Source: an uncultured Bacteroides sp.
GTDB lineage: Bacteria; Bacteroidota; Bacteroidia; Chitinophagales; Chitinophagaceae
Length of the DNA: 61,333 nucleotides
Direction: 5' to 3'
Assembly (NCBI GenBank): GCA_902168085.1
Contig: CABHOP010000093.1
Location: forward strand, 1 to 61,333
Shown here: in pieces, positions 36,048 through 47,052 of the stretch
Layout: each line of letters begins with the position of its first letter
Numbering within the stretch: position 1 is the first letter of the stretch
Program-made: the position numbers and the translations under genes
Notes under the pieces: model-generated
Told to the model about the DNA's origin: nothing
The model's input: only the letters and a program-made list of their open reading frames with translations
Database searches by the model: none

Positions 36048-38468
36048 ATGATTCCAACGCCCATTTCCGTGTCCTTTAAAATGGATGACGGACGTGAGAT
36101 AAGCATAGAAACGGGCAAAATGGCCCGCCAGGCCGATGGATCGGTAGTAGTACGTATGGGTAATGCCATGCTGCTGGCTACTGTCGTGGCCAACGCTGAA
36201 CCCAAACCCGGACAGTCATTTTTCCCGCTTACGGTAGATTACCAGGAAAAATTTGCATCTGCCGGCCGTATCCCCGGTTCTTTCTTCAAACGTGAAGGCC
36301 GCCTGAGCGATTATGAAGTATTGATTTCCCGCCTGATAGACCGTGCCCTGCGCCCATTGTTCCCCGATGATTACCTGTGCGATGTACAAGTACTGGTAAC
36401 ACTGATATCAAGCGACCCTGAAGTAATGCCGGATTCACTGGCCTGCCTGGCTGCATCTGCAGCACTGGCCGTGTCTGATGTGCCTATACAGGAAATCATT
36501 TCTGAAGTGCGCGTAGCACGTATCAATGGCGAATACGTTATCAATCCGTACCGTAGCCAGCTGAAAGATGCAGATATGGACTTTATCATCGCCGCTACCG
36601 AAATGAACATCATGATGGTGGAAGGTGAAGCTAAAGAATGCCAGGAAGCAGATGTGGTAAAAGCATTGGAACTGGCGCACGCTGCCATCCGCCAGCAAAT
36701 TAAAGCGCAGGCCGAACTGCGTGATAAAAAAGGCATCACTGAAAAACGTGCTTACGAAGCACCATATACCAATGCCGATTTTGCGAAACATATCGAAACA
36801 TTTGCTTCTGCAGGCATCCTGAGCGTAGCTAAAAGCGCACTGGGCAAGCATGAGCGTGGTGATGCTTTCAAAACCATTCGCAAAGATTTTGAATCCAGCA
36901 TTACTGCCAATGAAGATGGTACCTTCTCTGTACCAGGCTATGCTGAGCCGGTGAAATCTCAAGACCTGGCGCTGGTAGGTGATATCTTCCACGACCTGGA
37001 AAAAGAGATCATCCGCCACATGATGCTGAACGACCGTACACGCCTGGATGGCCGCAGCCTGGATGAAGTACGTGTGCTGACGCTGGAAACAGATATTCTG
37101 CCTTCTCCGCACGGTTCTGCATTGTTTACCCGCGGTGAAACACAATCATTAACTACTGTAACACTGGGTACGAAAGAAGATGAGCTGCTGATAGAAAGCG
37201 CTGCTACTTCCGACTATTCAAAGTTCATACTGCACTACAACTTCCCACCATTCTCTACGGGTGAGGTGAAGATGATGCGCGGCCCTGGCCGTCGTGAGGT
37301 AGGCCACGGTAACCTGGCAAAACGCTCTCTGGAGCAAATGATGCCTAAAGGTGAATCATGGCCTTATACTACACGTATAGTATCTGACATACTGGAGTCG
37401 AACGGCTCATCGTCTATGGCTACCGTATGCGCGGGTTCTATGGCGCTGATGGATGCGGGTGTGCCACTGCCTAAACACGTAAGTGGTGTGGCAATGGGCC
37501 TTATATCCGGTGCCGATGGCAAATTTGCCATCCTTACCGATATCCTGGGCGACGAAGACCACCTGGGCGATATGGACTTTAAGGTAACCGGTACACGCGA
37601 TGGTATCTGCGGCATCCAGATGGATATTAAAGTAGATGGCCTGAGCATGGACATTATGATGCAGGCACTGGAGCAGGCTCGTCGCGGACGACTGCATATC
37701 CTTGATGCTATGTATGGATGCATACCTGCTGCACGTGCAGAACTGAAACCGCATGCGCCACGCATTGAGCAGATCAACATCGACCGTGAATTTATCGGCG
37801 CGGTGATAGGACCGGGTGGTAAAATCATACAGGAGATACAACGCGAAACAGGTACTACCATCTCTATTGAAGAGATAAACGACCGTGGTGAAGTGAAGAT
37901 ATTCTCTGCTAATAAAGAAGGCATTGATAAAGCCCTTACCTGGATAAAAGGCATCGTAGCGATACCCGAAGTAGGCGAAACTTACGAAGGCGTAGTAAAA
38001 GGTATTCAAACCTTTGGTGCGTTTGTAGAATTCATGCCGGGCAAGCAAGGTTTGCTGCACATATCTGAAGTGAGCTGGAGCCGCCTGGATAGCCTGGAAG
38101 GTGTAATGAAAGAAGGCGATAAAGTAAAAGTGAAGCTGATAGGTACAGATCCTAAAACGGGTAAACTGCGCCTGAGCCGCAAAGCACTGATGCCAAAGCC
38201 GGAAGGTTATGTAGAGCCTGAAAAACGTGAGCGTAGCGACCGTGGTGACAGGGGTGAACGCGGAGATCGTGGTGACCGTCGTGGTGGTGACCGTGGCCCA
38301 CGCCGTGATGGCGATAGGGGCGACCGTGGTCCGCGTCGCGAAGGTGGCGAGCGTAGCGAACGTCGTGATGACCGTCCGCGCCGTGAGCACAATGCACCTG
38401 AAAATGCACAACCACAACAGGATGCCCCACAGCAACCTGCAGCAGATGATGCAGACCTGGCACTGTAA
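36048..38468 (+). CDS. pnp: polyribonucleotide nucleotidyltransferase (PNPase)
   Basis: 806 aa 3'-5' phosphorolytic exoribonuclease, forming trimers with roles in mRNA decay. Two RNase PH domains (about 10-330 and 330-560) are present, the second with MKMMRGPGRREVGHGNLAKR-like phosphate binding and SDILESNGSSSMATVCAGSMALMDAGVPL. Then a KH domain (575-640; AVIGPGGKIIQEI) and an S1 domain (about 645-715). An Arg/Gly/Asp-rich tail of about 60 residues from residue 725 (RSDRGDRGERGD and relatives) and a Gln/Pro end follow, beyond the usual S1 end. Confidence 0.96.
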   Translation: MIPTPISVSFKMDDGREISIETGKMARQADGSVVVRMGNAMLLATVVANAEPKPGQSFFPLTVDYQEKFASAGRIPGSFFKREGRLSDYEVLISRLIDRALRPLFPDDYLCDVQVLVTLISSDPEVMPDSLACLAASAALAVSDVPIQEIISEVRVARINGEYVINPYRSQLKDADMDFIIAATEMNIMMVEGEAKECQEADVVKALELAHAAIRQQIKAQAELRDKKGITEKRAYEAPYTNADFAKHIETFASAGILSVAKSALGKHERGDAFKTIRKDFESSITANEDGTFSVPGYAEPVKSQDLALVGDIFHDLEKEIIRHMMLNDRTRLDGRSLDEVRVLTLETDILPSPHGSALFTRGETQSLTTVTLGTKEDELLIESAATSDYSKFILHYNFPPFSTGEVKMMRGPGRREVGHGNLAKRSLEQMMPKGESWPYTTRIVSDILESNGSSSMATVCAGSMALMDAGVPLPKHVSGVAMGLISGADGKFAILTDILGDEDHLGDMDFKVTGTRDGICGIQMDIKVDGLSMDIMMQALEQARRGRLHILDAMYGCIPAARAELKPHAPRIEQINIDREFIGAVIGPGGKIIQEIQRETGTTISIEEINDRGEVKIFSANKEGIDKALTWIKGIVAIPEVGETYEGVVKGIQTFGAFVEFMPGKQGLLHISEVSWSRLDSLEGVMKEGDKVKVKLIGTDPKTGKLRLSRKALMPKPEGYVEPEKRERSDRGDRGERGDRGDRRGGDRGPRRDGDRGDRGPRREGGERSERRDDRPRREHNAPENAQPQQDAPQQPAADDADLAL

Positions 38469-38491
38469 AAAAGTGCTGATGTATAAAATAA

Positions 38492-38527
38492 ATAACGGCC
38501 TTGCTTTTGCAGGGCCGTTATCGTTTA
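38492..38527 (+). terminator. terminator of pnp
   Basis: ATAACGGCC/GGCCGTTAT stem with inner TTGC/GCAG pairing, followed by CGTTT. Confidence 0.7.
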
Positions 38528-38547
38528 TGTAAAAAAATAAATAGTTC

Positions 38548-38859
38548 TTACTTATCCATAGTTATCTGCGCAGGGCGCAATATTTTCTTATCGGCTACAA
38601 AAGTACCAAAGGGTACTACCGATGCTACCAGCAGCCAGAAGGTGCGCTTCATACCCCACATATAAGTACTATGTGCCTGTATCAATGTAAGTATATACAT
38701 AACAAACAGCAGGCCATGTGCCAGCCCCACTGCGTATGATATAGATGTGATGCCCAACAGGTATTTCATCGGCATGGAAATGAAAAGAATAACCAGGAAA
38801 GAAATCCCTTCAAAAAGTGCTATCAGCCTGAGGCGGCCAATAGTAGTGGCAAAATTCAT
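38548..38859 (-). CDS. DUF3817 small membrane protein
   Basis: 103 aa with three membrane helices. IGRLRLIALFEGISFLVILFISMPMKY and GLAHGLLFVMYILT are typical of DUF3817 proteins, small integral membrane proteins of unknown role, sometimes found beside transporters. Position 99-103 ends in a charged tail. It is a single gene with its own promoter and a long leader of about 70 nt. Confidence 0.8.
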   Translation of the reverse strand: MNFATTIGRLRLIALFEGISFLVILFISMPMKYLLGITSISYAVGLAHGLLFVMYILTLIQAHSTYMWGMKRTFWLLVASVVPFGTFVADKKILRPAQITMDK

Positions 38860-38934
38860 AAACTATGATTTAGAATGTGTGATAATGTCATTCTGATAAA
38901 GCTCGTCCAGGTATATTTTGGTTAAAGCATGGCA

Positions 38935-38942
38935 CAAAAATA
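38935..38942 (-). promoter_or_regulatory. -7 element of the DUF3817 gene
   Basis: TATTTTTG on the minus strand, about 75 bp upstream of the ATG. Confidence 0.5.
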
Positions 38943-38981
38943 GGGGACTGGTTTGTAGATAATTGTATTTTACGAAAAAAT

Positions 38982-39015
38982 AAAAAGCCTGTAAATCAAT
39001 ACAGGCTTTTTATTG
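38982..39015 (-). terminator. terminator of groS-groL
   Basis: A 12-bp stem AAAAAGCCTGTA/TACAGGCTTTTT with a six-base loop. Confidence 0.85.
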
Positions 39016-39030
39016 TCAGATATTAAGCTA

Positions 39031-40692
<1,662 letters not shown>

Positions 40693-40718
40693 TTAATGAA
40701 TGGATGATGTAAGGATGA

Positions 40719-41000
40719 TTAAACGATAGCCAGTATATCGCTTTCGCGCATAATCAGGTAATCATTGCCTTCTACCGATATTTCAGTACCGGCATATTTG
40801 CCATACAGTACCGTATCGCCAGACTTTACAGTCATAGGCTCATCTTTTTTACCAGGGCCGGCAGCTACTACAGTACCACGTTGAGGTTTCTCTTTAGCAG
40901 TATCGGGGATGATGATACCACCTGCAGTTTTCTCTTCAGCTGCTGCGGGTTTTACAATTACCCTGTCGTGCAGCGGTGTAATGTTTACGTTGTTAGCCAT
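40719..41000 (-). CDS. groS: co-chaperonin GroES
   Basis: 93 aa heptameric lid for Gro[36 protein letters not shown] covers the roof and mobile loop (shown in parts, positions 6-40), and [14 protein letters not shown] closes the chain. First gene of groS-groL. No CIRCE element is seen upstream. Confidence 0.98.
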   Translation of the reverse strand: MANNVNITPLHDRVIVKPAAAEEKTAGGIIIPDTAKEKPQRGTVVAAGPGKKDEPMTVKSGDTVLYGKYAGTEISVEGNDYLIMRESDILAIV

Positions 41001-41094
41001 GTTATATGTGTTTTAATTTAATTTTTTTTAGGTTACCGTTTTTTAAACCTTATTCTTCAGTCAGCATGTTTTATGCCATTGCGGAAAGGGCTGA

Positions 41095-41102
41095 CAAAGT
41101 TG
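41095..41102 (-). promoter_or_regulatory. possible -7 element of groS-groL
   Basis: CAACTTTG on the minus strand differs from TAnnTTTG at one base. It lies about 95 bp upstream of groS. Confidence 0.35.
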
Positions 41103-41238
41103 CGCCAAATTTTCATAAAATGTGAAATAACTTTATGTGAAGCTTGTTTTGGAGCAGTCATTTTTTCAGCTATTCAAAATGAACCTTTCATTTTGACAGC
41201 GTGTTATCTTCCTTTACTTTTACTAAAAATCAATATGT

Positions 41239-41709
41239 ATGGCGATAACCAAAGGAATGCAGGCACCCGATTTCACCCTTCGTAACACGGAAAAGCAAAA
41301 GATAACGCTGAGTGAGCTGAAGGGTAAAAATGTAGTATTACTGTTTTTTCCGCTGGCCTTTACCAGTGTTTGTACTGCAGAGCTATGCAATGTGCGCGAT
41401 AACCTTTCTCTTTATAACGCTACCAATGCAGCGGTATTTGGCATCTCGGTAGATTCTCTCTACACACTGGGTAAATTCAAGGAAGAACAGCGCCTGAACT
41501 TTGACTTACTGAGCGATTTCAATAAAGAAGTATCTGTAGCATACGATGCCCTCTACGAAACATTTAGCAACGATATGAAAGGGGTATCAAAACGTGCTGC
41601 TTTTGTGATAGATAAAGATGGGGTGGTACAATATGCTGAAGTTTTGGAAAATGCCGGCGAGCAGCCCGACTTTTCTGCCATTCAAAAAACATTAGAGGCA
41701 TTAAAATAA
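41239..41709 (+). CDS. peroxiredoxin (redoxin/AhpC-TSA family)
   Basis: 156 aa thiol peroxidase. The active site PxxxTxxC is present as PLAFTSVC, with peroxidatic Cys45. A second cysteine at position 50, five residues on, suits the PrxQ/BCP type of intramolecular resolving Cys. It reduces hydroperoxides, probably with thioredoxin as partner. The next gene begins 30 bp downstream; whether they share a transcript is open. Confidence 0.88.
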   Translation: MAITKGMQAPDFTLRNTEKQKITLSELKGKNVVLLFFPLAFTSVCTAELCNVRDNLSLYNATNAAVFGISVDSLYTLGKFKEEQRLNFDLLSDFNKEVSVAYDALYETFSNDMKGVSKRAAFVIDKDGVVQYAEVLENAGEQPDFSAIQKTLEALK

Positions 41710-41739
41710 TGCCTAATTTTAGGCAAGAACCATATTAAT

Positions 41740-42687
41740 ATGAAGAAACTTTACACAATACTGCTGCTTTCTGCAGCTACCATCCAGGCCAATGCACAAG
41801 GTGATATGGAAAGCTGGCAATCTTACAGCGTCGGATTTCCTGCCACTTCACTGGAAGAACCTGCAGGCTGGAGCTGCCCGGATTCGCTGGCCGCAGAATA
41901 TAGCCTGCTGATAGGTGGTAACGAAAAACAACTTTTCAAAACTACAGATAGCCACAGCGGCAGCTTTGCGGCTAAAGTATTTTCCCGCCCGCAGGGCAGC
42001 CTAGGTACTATGCCCGGCATTCTCACCAATGGCACAATGAGTGTAGATATTTCAACTTTAGAGTTTAGCCTGAGCGGTGGTACGGTGATCTCCGGCAGGG
42101 TAGATTATGTAAGCGCATGGATAAAGTATAAACCCAAAGGCAATGACAGCGCCAATTTTGGCGTAAGGGCATTGATAGCAGGTGCAGCATCCGATGGCAG
42201 CGATTCTATAGTAGGTATAGGCTCTGTATTTATTCACGCTACACCGTCTTATACACAGGTATCGGTACCGGTTGTTTATTTCCAGACGGGCACTACGCCT
42301 AACAGGCTGCAGATACTATTTGCAAGCAGCGATGCGACAGAGATGCTGAGTGGCGGCGCTTCTACAGCTACCGACAGCAGCGAGCTGACAGTGGATGATG
42401 TTACTTATGGTACCTTCCCCGCAGGTATAAATAATACTATAGCTAATGCAACGGTAGTAAAATGCTATCCTGTACCTGCAAATGGCATGCTATATGTAGA
42501 AAATACAACGGCACAACCGCTGAACTGGCAGGCATATGACATGTCAGGTCGCTTGGTTATCCGCAAAGAAGTGAATGGCAAAACAGGTGTAGATGTATCT
42601 GCACTGGCAAATGGTGTGTATATGTATCGCGTATCTGATAAATCGGGGGCACTGGTACAGAAAGGTGAATTCTCTATAGCTAAGTAG
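41740..42687 (+). CDS. T9SS-sorted protein with PCMD-like carbohydrate-binding fold
   Basis: 315 aa. Signal peptide to ANAQ (about 20), then a domain beginning with DMESWQSY and PAGWSCPDSLA and containing FKTTDSHSGSFAAKVF, as in the PCMD (putative carbohydrate metabolism) jelly-roll family of Bacteroidota. A Gly/Ser-rich stretch leads to a T9SS type A sorting domain from about residue 238 (KCYPVPANGMLYVENT, then YMYRVSDKSGALVQKGEFSI). It is expected at the cell surface or secreted. No catalytic residues are evident. Confidence 0.75.
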   Translation: MKKLYTILLLSAATIQANAQGDMESWQSYSVGFPATSLEEPAGWSCPDSLAAEYSLLIGGNEKQLFKTTDSHSGSFAAKVFSRPQGSLGTMPGILTNGTMSVDISTLEFSLSGGTVISGRVDYVSAWIKYKPKGNDSANFGVRALIAGAASDGSDSIVGIGSVFIHATPSYTQVSVPVVYFQTGTTPNRLQILFASSDATEMLSGGASTATDSSELTVDDVTYGTFPAGINNTIANATVVKCYPVPANGMLYVENTTAQPLNWQAYDMSGRLVIRKEVNGKTGVDVSALANGVYMYRVSDKSGALVQKGEFSIAK

Positions 42688-42706
42688 TAAACCTACGTAT
42701 AAAGAA

Positions 42707-42744
42707 AAAAAATAAAGGAAGCCCGAAAGCTTCCTTTATTTTTT
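42707..42744. terminator. bidirectional terminator
   Basis: Perfect 16-bp stem AAAAAATAAAGGAAGC/GCTTCCTTTATTTTTT; it overlaps the stop codon of the histidine kinase gene and serves both strands. Confidence 0.9.
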
Positions 42745-44136
42745 ATAAGTCTTTGTGCTATCTACCGGCAGAAAAATGCTGAAAGTGCTACCCTCGCCAA
42801 CTATCGATTCTACATAGATATCGCCTTTGTGCAGCTCTATAATACGGTTGGCAAGTGCCAGGCCAAGGCCGGTACCGTGTATCAGGTTGGTATTTTCATA
42901 TTTATTACCCCTGAAGAATGGCTGGAAGATATTTTCCAATTCTTCGGGTGCAATACCCGGACCGTTATCTTTTATTTCTATTACAATGTTTTGGTAGGTA
43001 TAGGTAAGCGTTACCAGTGCCGATTTGTCTTTAGAGAATTTACAGGCATTGTGTATGATATTCCGGAATGCGCTATAAAGCAGGGCATCGTTGCCATACA
43101 ATATATAGTAACCCTCATTTTCCGGGAAGTCTTCAAAAGATAGCTTCACATCGTATAGTTGGCTTATCTTTTTCATTTCTACCGGTATGCGCATCAGCAG
43201 CTCGTCTATACGCACTTTATTAAGCTCGATACCGCCTACGGAGCCGCTGGCTTTAGCTATTTCCAGGATGCTTCGTACCAGCAATGCCAGGCGCTTCACA
43301 TCATCTTTTACAGATAGGAATACTTTGCGGTATTCTTCATTCGTACGTTCTTTATGCAGGGCCACATCTAGCTGGCTGGATATAGCAGCCAAAGGTGTGG
43401 TGAGTTCGTGCGATGCATTGGAAAGAAAACGCCGTTGTGTATCGAAGGACGACTGTAACCTGTCCAGCAGGTTATTGATGGTCGTAGCCAGTTCCTGCAG
43501 CTCATCTTTTTCTTTACCGGTAGTAAGCCGCGCCGAAAAGGCTTCGGAAGATATTTGGGTGAGCTTGGCAGTCAATGCACTGATAGAACGTACTACACGC
43601 GCGGCATACCAGTACCCAAACAATAAGAAAATAAGGAGAGACCCTACAAAGCAAAGTATTAAAGCTATTTTCAGGGTAGAAAGCCATGCAACCCTATCAT
43701 CATCATAGGCTGCTATAATAATGATTTGTGGATTGATATCGCCGGCAACCCATGTGGCAACAGCATTCCGTATGTCGGTTTTAAAATAATAGGGGCTATG
43801 CTTCTTTACTTCTGTCAGTACACTCGCAGGTATATCAAGTGCCTCCAGGCTGTCATCTTTATATTCAAATATCAGCTTGTCATTGCGGTCGTATATCTGT
43901 ACGGCCTTTTCCGCCATAGAACTGGCCGAATTTTTATTGATACTTATGATGATATCGTTTGTGACACCCTTGGTTTTTAACAGCTGGCGTGTACTGTTGG
44001 CTTTTACCCACAGTCGCTTTTCAAACTGCTGCTCCCGCTCGCGTACCGAAAGAAAGTATATGGTACCGCAAACCAATAGCAGCAATATGGTTACTATAAG
44101 TGCGTAGCCAAAGGTTATCCGGTATTTGATTTGCAT
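42736..44136 (-). CDS. sensor histidine kinase
   Basis: 466 aa, paired with the response regulator upstream. Membrane helices at about residues 8-30 and 155-175 enclose a periplasmic sensor domain of about 125 residues, then a HAMP-like linker, the dimerisation box with His243 (SNASHELTTPLAAI), and the ATPase domain with the N box (HNACKFS), DNGPGIAPEEL and GTGLGLALANRI. The signal is unknown. The coding start abuts the regulator stop with a one-base overlap, so the two are translationally coupled. Confidence 0.92.
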   Translation of the reverse strand: MQIKYRITFGYALIVTILLLLVCGTIYFLSVREREQQFEKRLWVKANSTRQLLKTKGVTNDIIISINKNSASSMAEKAVQIYDRNDKLIFEYKDDSLEALDIPASVLTEVKKHSPYYFKTDIRNAVATWVAGDINPQIIIIAAYDDDRVAWLSTLKIALILCFVGSLLIFLLFGYWYAARVVRSISALTAKLTQISSEAFSARLTTGKEKDELQELATTINNLLDRLQSSFDTQRRFLSNASHELTTPLAAISSQLDVALHKERTNEEYRKVFLSVKDDVKRLALLVRSILEIAKASGSVGGIELNKVRIDELLMRIPVEMKKISQLYDVKLSFEDFPENEGYYILYGNDALLYSAFRNIIHNACKFSKDKSALVTLTYTYQNIVIEIKDNGPGIAPEELENIFQPFFRGNKYENTNLIHGTGLGLALANRIIELHKGDIYVESIVGEGSTFSIFLPVDSTKTYKK

Positions 44137-44831
44137 TACTCTGCCTCAGTTTTTAAAATATATCCCATGCCCACCTGCGTGTGTATCAGTTTCGGACTGT
44201 AGTCCTTGTCCAGTTTCTTGCGCAGGAAGTTCACATACACATCTATCACATTGGTTTGGGTATCAAAGTCTATGTCCCAAACATCTTTGGCAATATCAGC
44301 GCGCGATACTACGCGGCCTTTATTTTTCATCAGGTATTCCAGTAGCTGGAATTCCTTGGCAGTCAGTGTTATTTTCTGGCCGCTGCGTTTCACCTCTTTG
44401 TTGTCAAGGTTCACTTCCAGGTCGGCAATGGTCAGCAGCCGTTCTTCCACAGCCTCTGCCTTTGCATCGGCTCTGCGCAGCAATGCCTTTATACGCGCCA
44501 GTAATTCTCTGAATTCAAATGGCTTAACGATATAATCATCCGCACCCAGCTCAAACCCTTCTATTTTGTTATCGGTAAAATTGAGCGCTGTAAGCATGAT
44601 GATGGGGATACGGCTATCCTTCTCGCGTATCAGGCGGCACAGCTCATACCCGTTCACAAACGGTAAATTAATATCCAGTATGATCAGGTCATACTCGTTG
44701 CTCAGGTATAACTTCTTCCCTTCCAGGCCGTTATAAGCTACGGCTACAGAAAAATTCTCCTCGGCAAGTCCGGCGTGTAGGGTATCGGCTATCTTTTTTT
44801 CATCTTCTACAAGGAGGATACTTTGTTTCAT
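44136..44831 (-). CDS. OmpR/PhoB-type response regulator
   Basis: 231 aa. Receiver domain with the acidic pocket ED at 9-10 and phosphorylated Asp53 in DLIILDINLPF, Lys in the DDYIVKPFEFREL loop (about 103), then the winged-helix DNA-binding domain (about 130-228; TAKEFQLLEYLMKNKGRVVSR). First gene of the pair with the kinase. No target operator can be pointed to. Confidence 0.93.
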   Translation of the reverse strand: MKQSILLVEDEKKIADTLHAGLAEENFSVAVAYNGLEGKKLYLSNEYDLIILDINLPFVNGYELCRLIREKDSRIPIIMLTALNFTDNKIEGFELGADDYIVKPFEFRELLARIKALLRRADAKAEAVEERLLTIADLEVNLDNKEVKRSGQKITLTAKEFQLLEYLMKNKGRVVSRADIAKDVWDIDFDTQTNVIDVYVNFLRKKLDKDYSPKLIHTQVGMGYILKTEAE

Positions 44832-45016
44832 GTATCAGTTCGTTACATTAAAAATATTCAAAAAAACAATAATTGGAGTATTAGAGGTAAATGCAACATT
44901 GCAATATAGTTAACTATTTACATGATTTTAAGGATTTGGTCGCTATTTTGATGTAAACGAGGGAAGGTTATTTATTTATTATATAATATTGTATCAGCCG
45001 CTATAAAAATAAGCTA

Positions 45017-47002
45017 ATGAAGAAATTATTACTAACAGTCTTTGCAGCGCTATCTGTCTATGCTGCCGATGCAGCGCTCGATACTACGGTCGTCACTTCT
45101 CACCAGGATGTAGTTATTAAAACAGATCCGGGTGTGGGATACACTTTGTATCCTCAATGGGCAGAGTTTCCCGGTGCTGCCACTTCATACCGTAAAGTAC
45201 TGTTGTCGTTAAAGTTTGAATGTGCCCCCGGCATGAAGTGTGGTGAGTGGGATTACCTGAACCATGTATATCTTGGCCGTAAAGGCGGTGCTACCGGCCC
45301 CGTGCTCGATTATGAGATTGCCAGGTATATTACCCCTTATGGTTTCTACTGGAACTCAGCTATGAACTGGGACCATAACTGGTATTTTGATGTGACCGAC
45401 TTTGCGTCCCTGCTGCACGATTCCGTAGAGGTAATATATAAGCACACCGGCTACGAAGGCAATACCGACCGTGGCTGGAAGATAAATGTAAAATTCATTT
45501 GCATAGAAGGAACGCCTGTGCGAGAGCCAATAGCGGTTACTAAGCTGTGGAGTGGCTCTTACCAGATGGGCAACCCCGCCAACCCGGTTGAAAACCATTT
45601 AATACCGGATACCAATACGCTTGATGCTCAAACCAAAGCCGTGCGCCTGCGCCTGATAAATACCGGCCACGGTAGCGATAGCGCAGAAGGCTGCATGGAG
45701 TTTTGCAGCAAGTACAGGTCTGTAAAATGGGATGGCAATGAAATAAGCCGTAAGGATATATGGAGGAACGACTGTGGTTACAATGCAGTGTACCCCCAAG
45801 CCGGTACCTGGATATATGATCGTGCAGGGTGGTGCCCCGGCGCTCCCGTACGATACGATGATGTAGATATTGCCGGTGTAACAGGCGGCACGCAGCACTA
45901 CATTGATATGGATATGCAGCCATATACAGCATACAAGAACTTTGGCAACCTGATGTCTACCGCATTTATGATAGAATATGGCGACCCTGCCAATACTATA
46001 GATGCAGAGCTGGAGGCCATACTGGCACCAAGTGCTGAAAAGGAAAACAAAAGATTGAACCCGATTTGTAACAGTCCCATCATTGTAATAAAAAACAATG
46101 GTAAAGATGCGCTCACCAGTGCTACGATAGAATATGGTGCTGTAGGTGGTACAATGTCAACATTCCAATGGACGGGTAATATTCCATTCCTCGAATCTGA
46201 TACCATAACATTGACCACGCCGGTGAGCTGGCCTGCAAGCAATGGCAAATTCATAGCTACCATTAAAAACCCGAATGGTCAGGCCGATCAGTTTAATGAT
46301 GACAACAGTCAAACATCAGATTACACAGCACCTGAGGTAATGCCTAAGCGTATCATCATCTATTTCAGGAGCAATAAAGATGCCAGTGAAAACTATTACA
46401 GGGTTATTAATGCTACTACCAACCAGGTGGTATATGACAGGGGAAATTTCGCTAATGAAACTACCTACCAGGATACCCTGAACCTGACACCCGGCGATTG
46501 CTACTACTTCAGGTTTTATGATGATGGCGCATCTACCAGTGTAACTAATATAAATAAAGATGGCCTCGACTTCTGGGCATTTACACCATATGAAGGTACC
46601 GGCAACCTGCAGATACGTAATGCCAGCGGTGTTATCATTAAAAATATTACCGGTGGTACTTCAGGCCCTTATGGCACAAAGGGTGGCGACTTCGGCGCCT
46701 GGTACAACCTGTATTTCACTGCCGAATTCCCATTAAACACGCCTAAAGTAGGTAAGGTAACCGCACAGGTAGATATTTATCCAAACCCTGCCACAACGAA
46801 TGTGGAAGTGAATTATACCATGAACAGTAATAAGGGTGAAATATCACTGACCGACTTGCAAGGACGTACTTTGCATACAGAAGCTGTTACTGCTACAGCA
46901 GGTATCAGCACCATTAACCTTACGGGCTATGCACCGGGGGTATATATCGTAAAGTTCGTTTCGGGTGATGAAACAATAGTGCGGAAGATCGTTAAGAAAT
47001 AG
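45017..47002 (+). CDS. T9SS-sorted peptide-N-glycosidase F-like protein
   Basis: 661 aa. Signal peptide to about 19 (YAADA). Residues 20-310 match PNGase F: CGEWDYLNHVYL carries the Asp (position 79) equal to PNGase F Asp60; EGCMEFC carries Glu228, equal to Glu206; and GTWIYDRAGWCPG is almost the same as the family motif. The third acid (Glu118) is not obvious; Glu147 in TGYEG is a candidate. PNGases release N-glycans from glycoproteins. A CARDB-like Ig segment (about 345-430) and a T9SS sorting domain (from about 580, IYPNPATTNVEVNY) follow. It is probably a secreted or surface glycoprotein deglycosylase. Confidence 0.85.
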   Translation: MKKLLLTVFAALSVYAADAALDTTVVTSHQDVVIKTDPGVGYTLYPQWAEFPGAATSYRKVLLSLKFECAPGMKCGEWDYLNHVYLGRKGGATGPVLDYEIARYITPYGFYWNSAMNWDHNWYFDVTDFASLLHDSVEVIYKHTGYEGNTDRGWKINVKFICIEGTPVREPIAVTKLWSGSYQMGNPANPVENHLIPDTNTLDAQTKAVRLRLINTGHGSDSAEGCMEFCSKYRSVKWDGNEISRKDIWRNDCGYNAVYPQAGTWIYDRAGWCPGAPVRYDDVDIAGVTGGTQHYIDMDMQPYTAYKNFGNLMSTAFMIEYGDPANTIDAELEAILAPSAEKENKRLNPICNSPIIVIKNNGKDALTSATIEYGAVGGTMSTFQWTGNIPFLESDTITLTTPVSWPASNGKFIATIKNPNGQADQFNDDNSQTSDYTAPEVMPKRIIIYFRSNKDASENYYRVINATTNQVVYDRGNFANETTYQDTLNLTPGDCYYFRFYDDGASTSVTNINKDGLDFWAFTPYEGTGNLQIRNASGVIIKNITGGTSGPYGTKGGDFGAWYNLYFTAEFPLNTPKVGKVTAQVDIYPNPATTNVEVNYTMNSNKGEISLTDLQGRTLHTEAVTATAGISTINLTGYAPGVYIVKFVSGDETIVRKIVKK

Positions 47003-47020
47003 TCTTTAAAGTATATGTGT

Positions 47021-47052
47021 AAGGGGAGCCGTTAGGCTCCCTTTATTTTTTA
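47021..47052. terminator. shared terminator between the PNGase-like and CinA-like genes
   Basis: AGGGAGCC/GGCTCCCT stem with a GTTA loop and a T-rich tail overlapping the CinA-like stop. Confidence 0.8.

Noticed and set aside
41001-41238. CIRCE element upstream of groS
   Set aside because: No TTAGCACTC-N9-GAGTGCTAA repeat is present.
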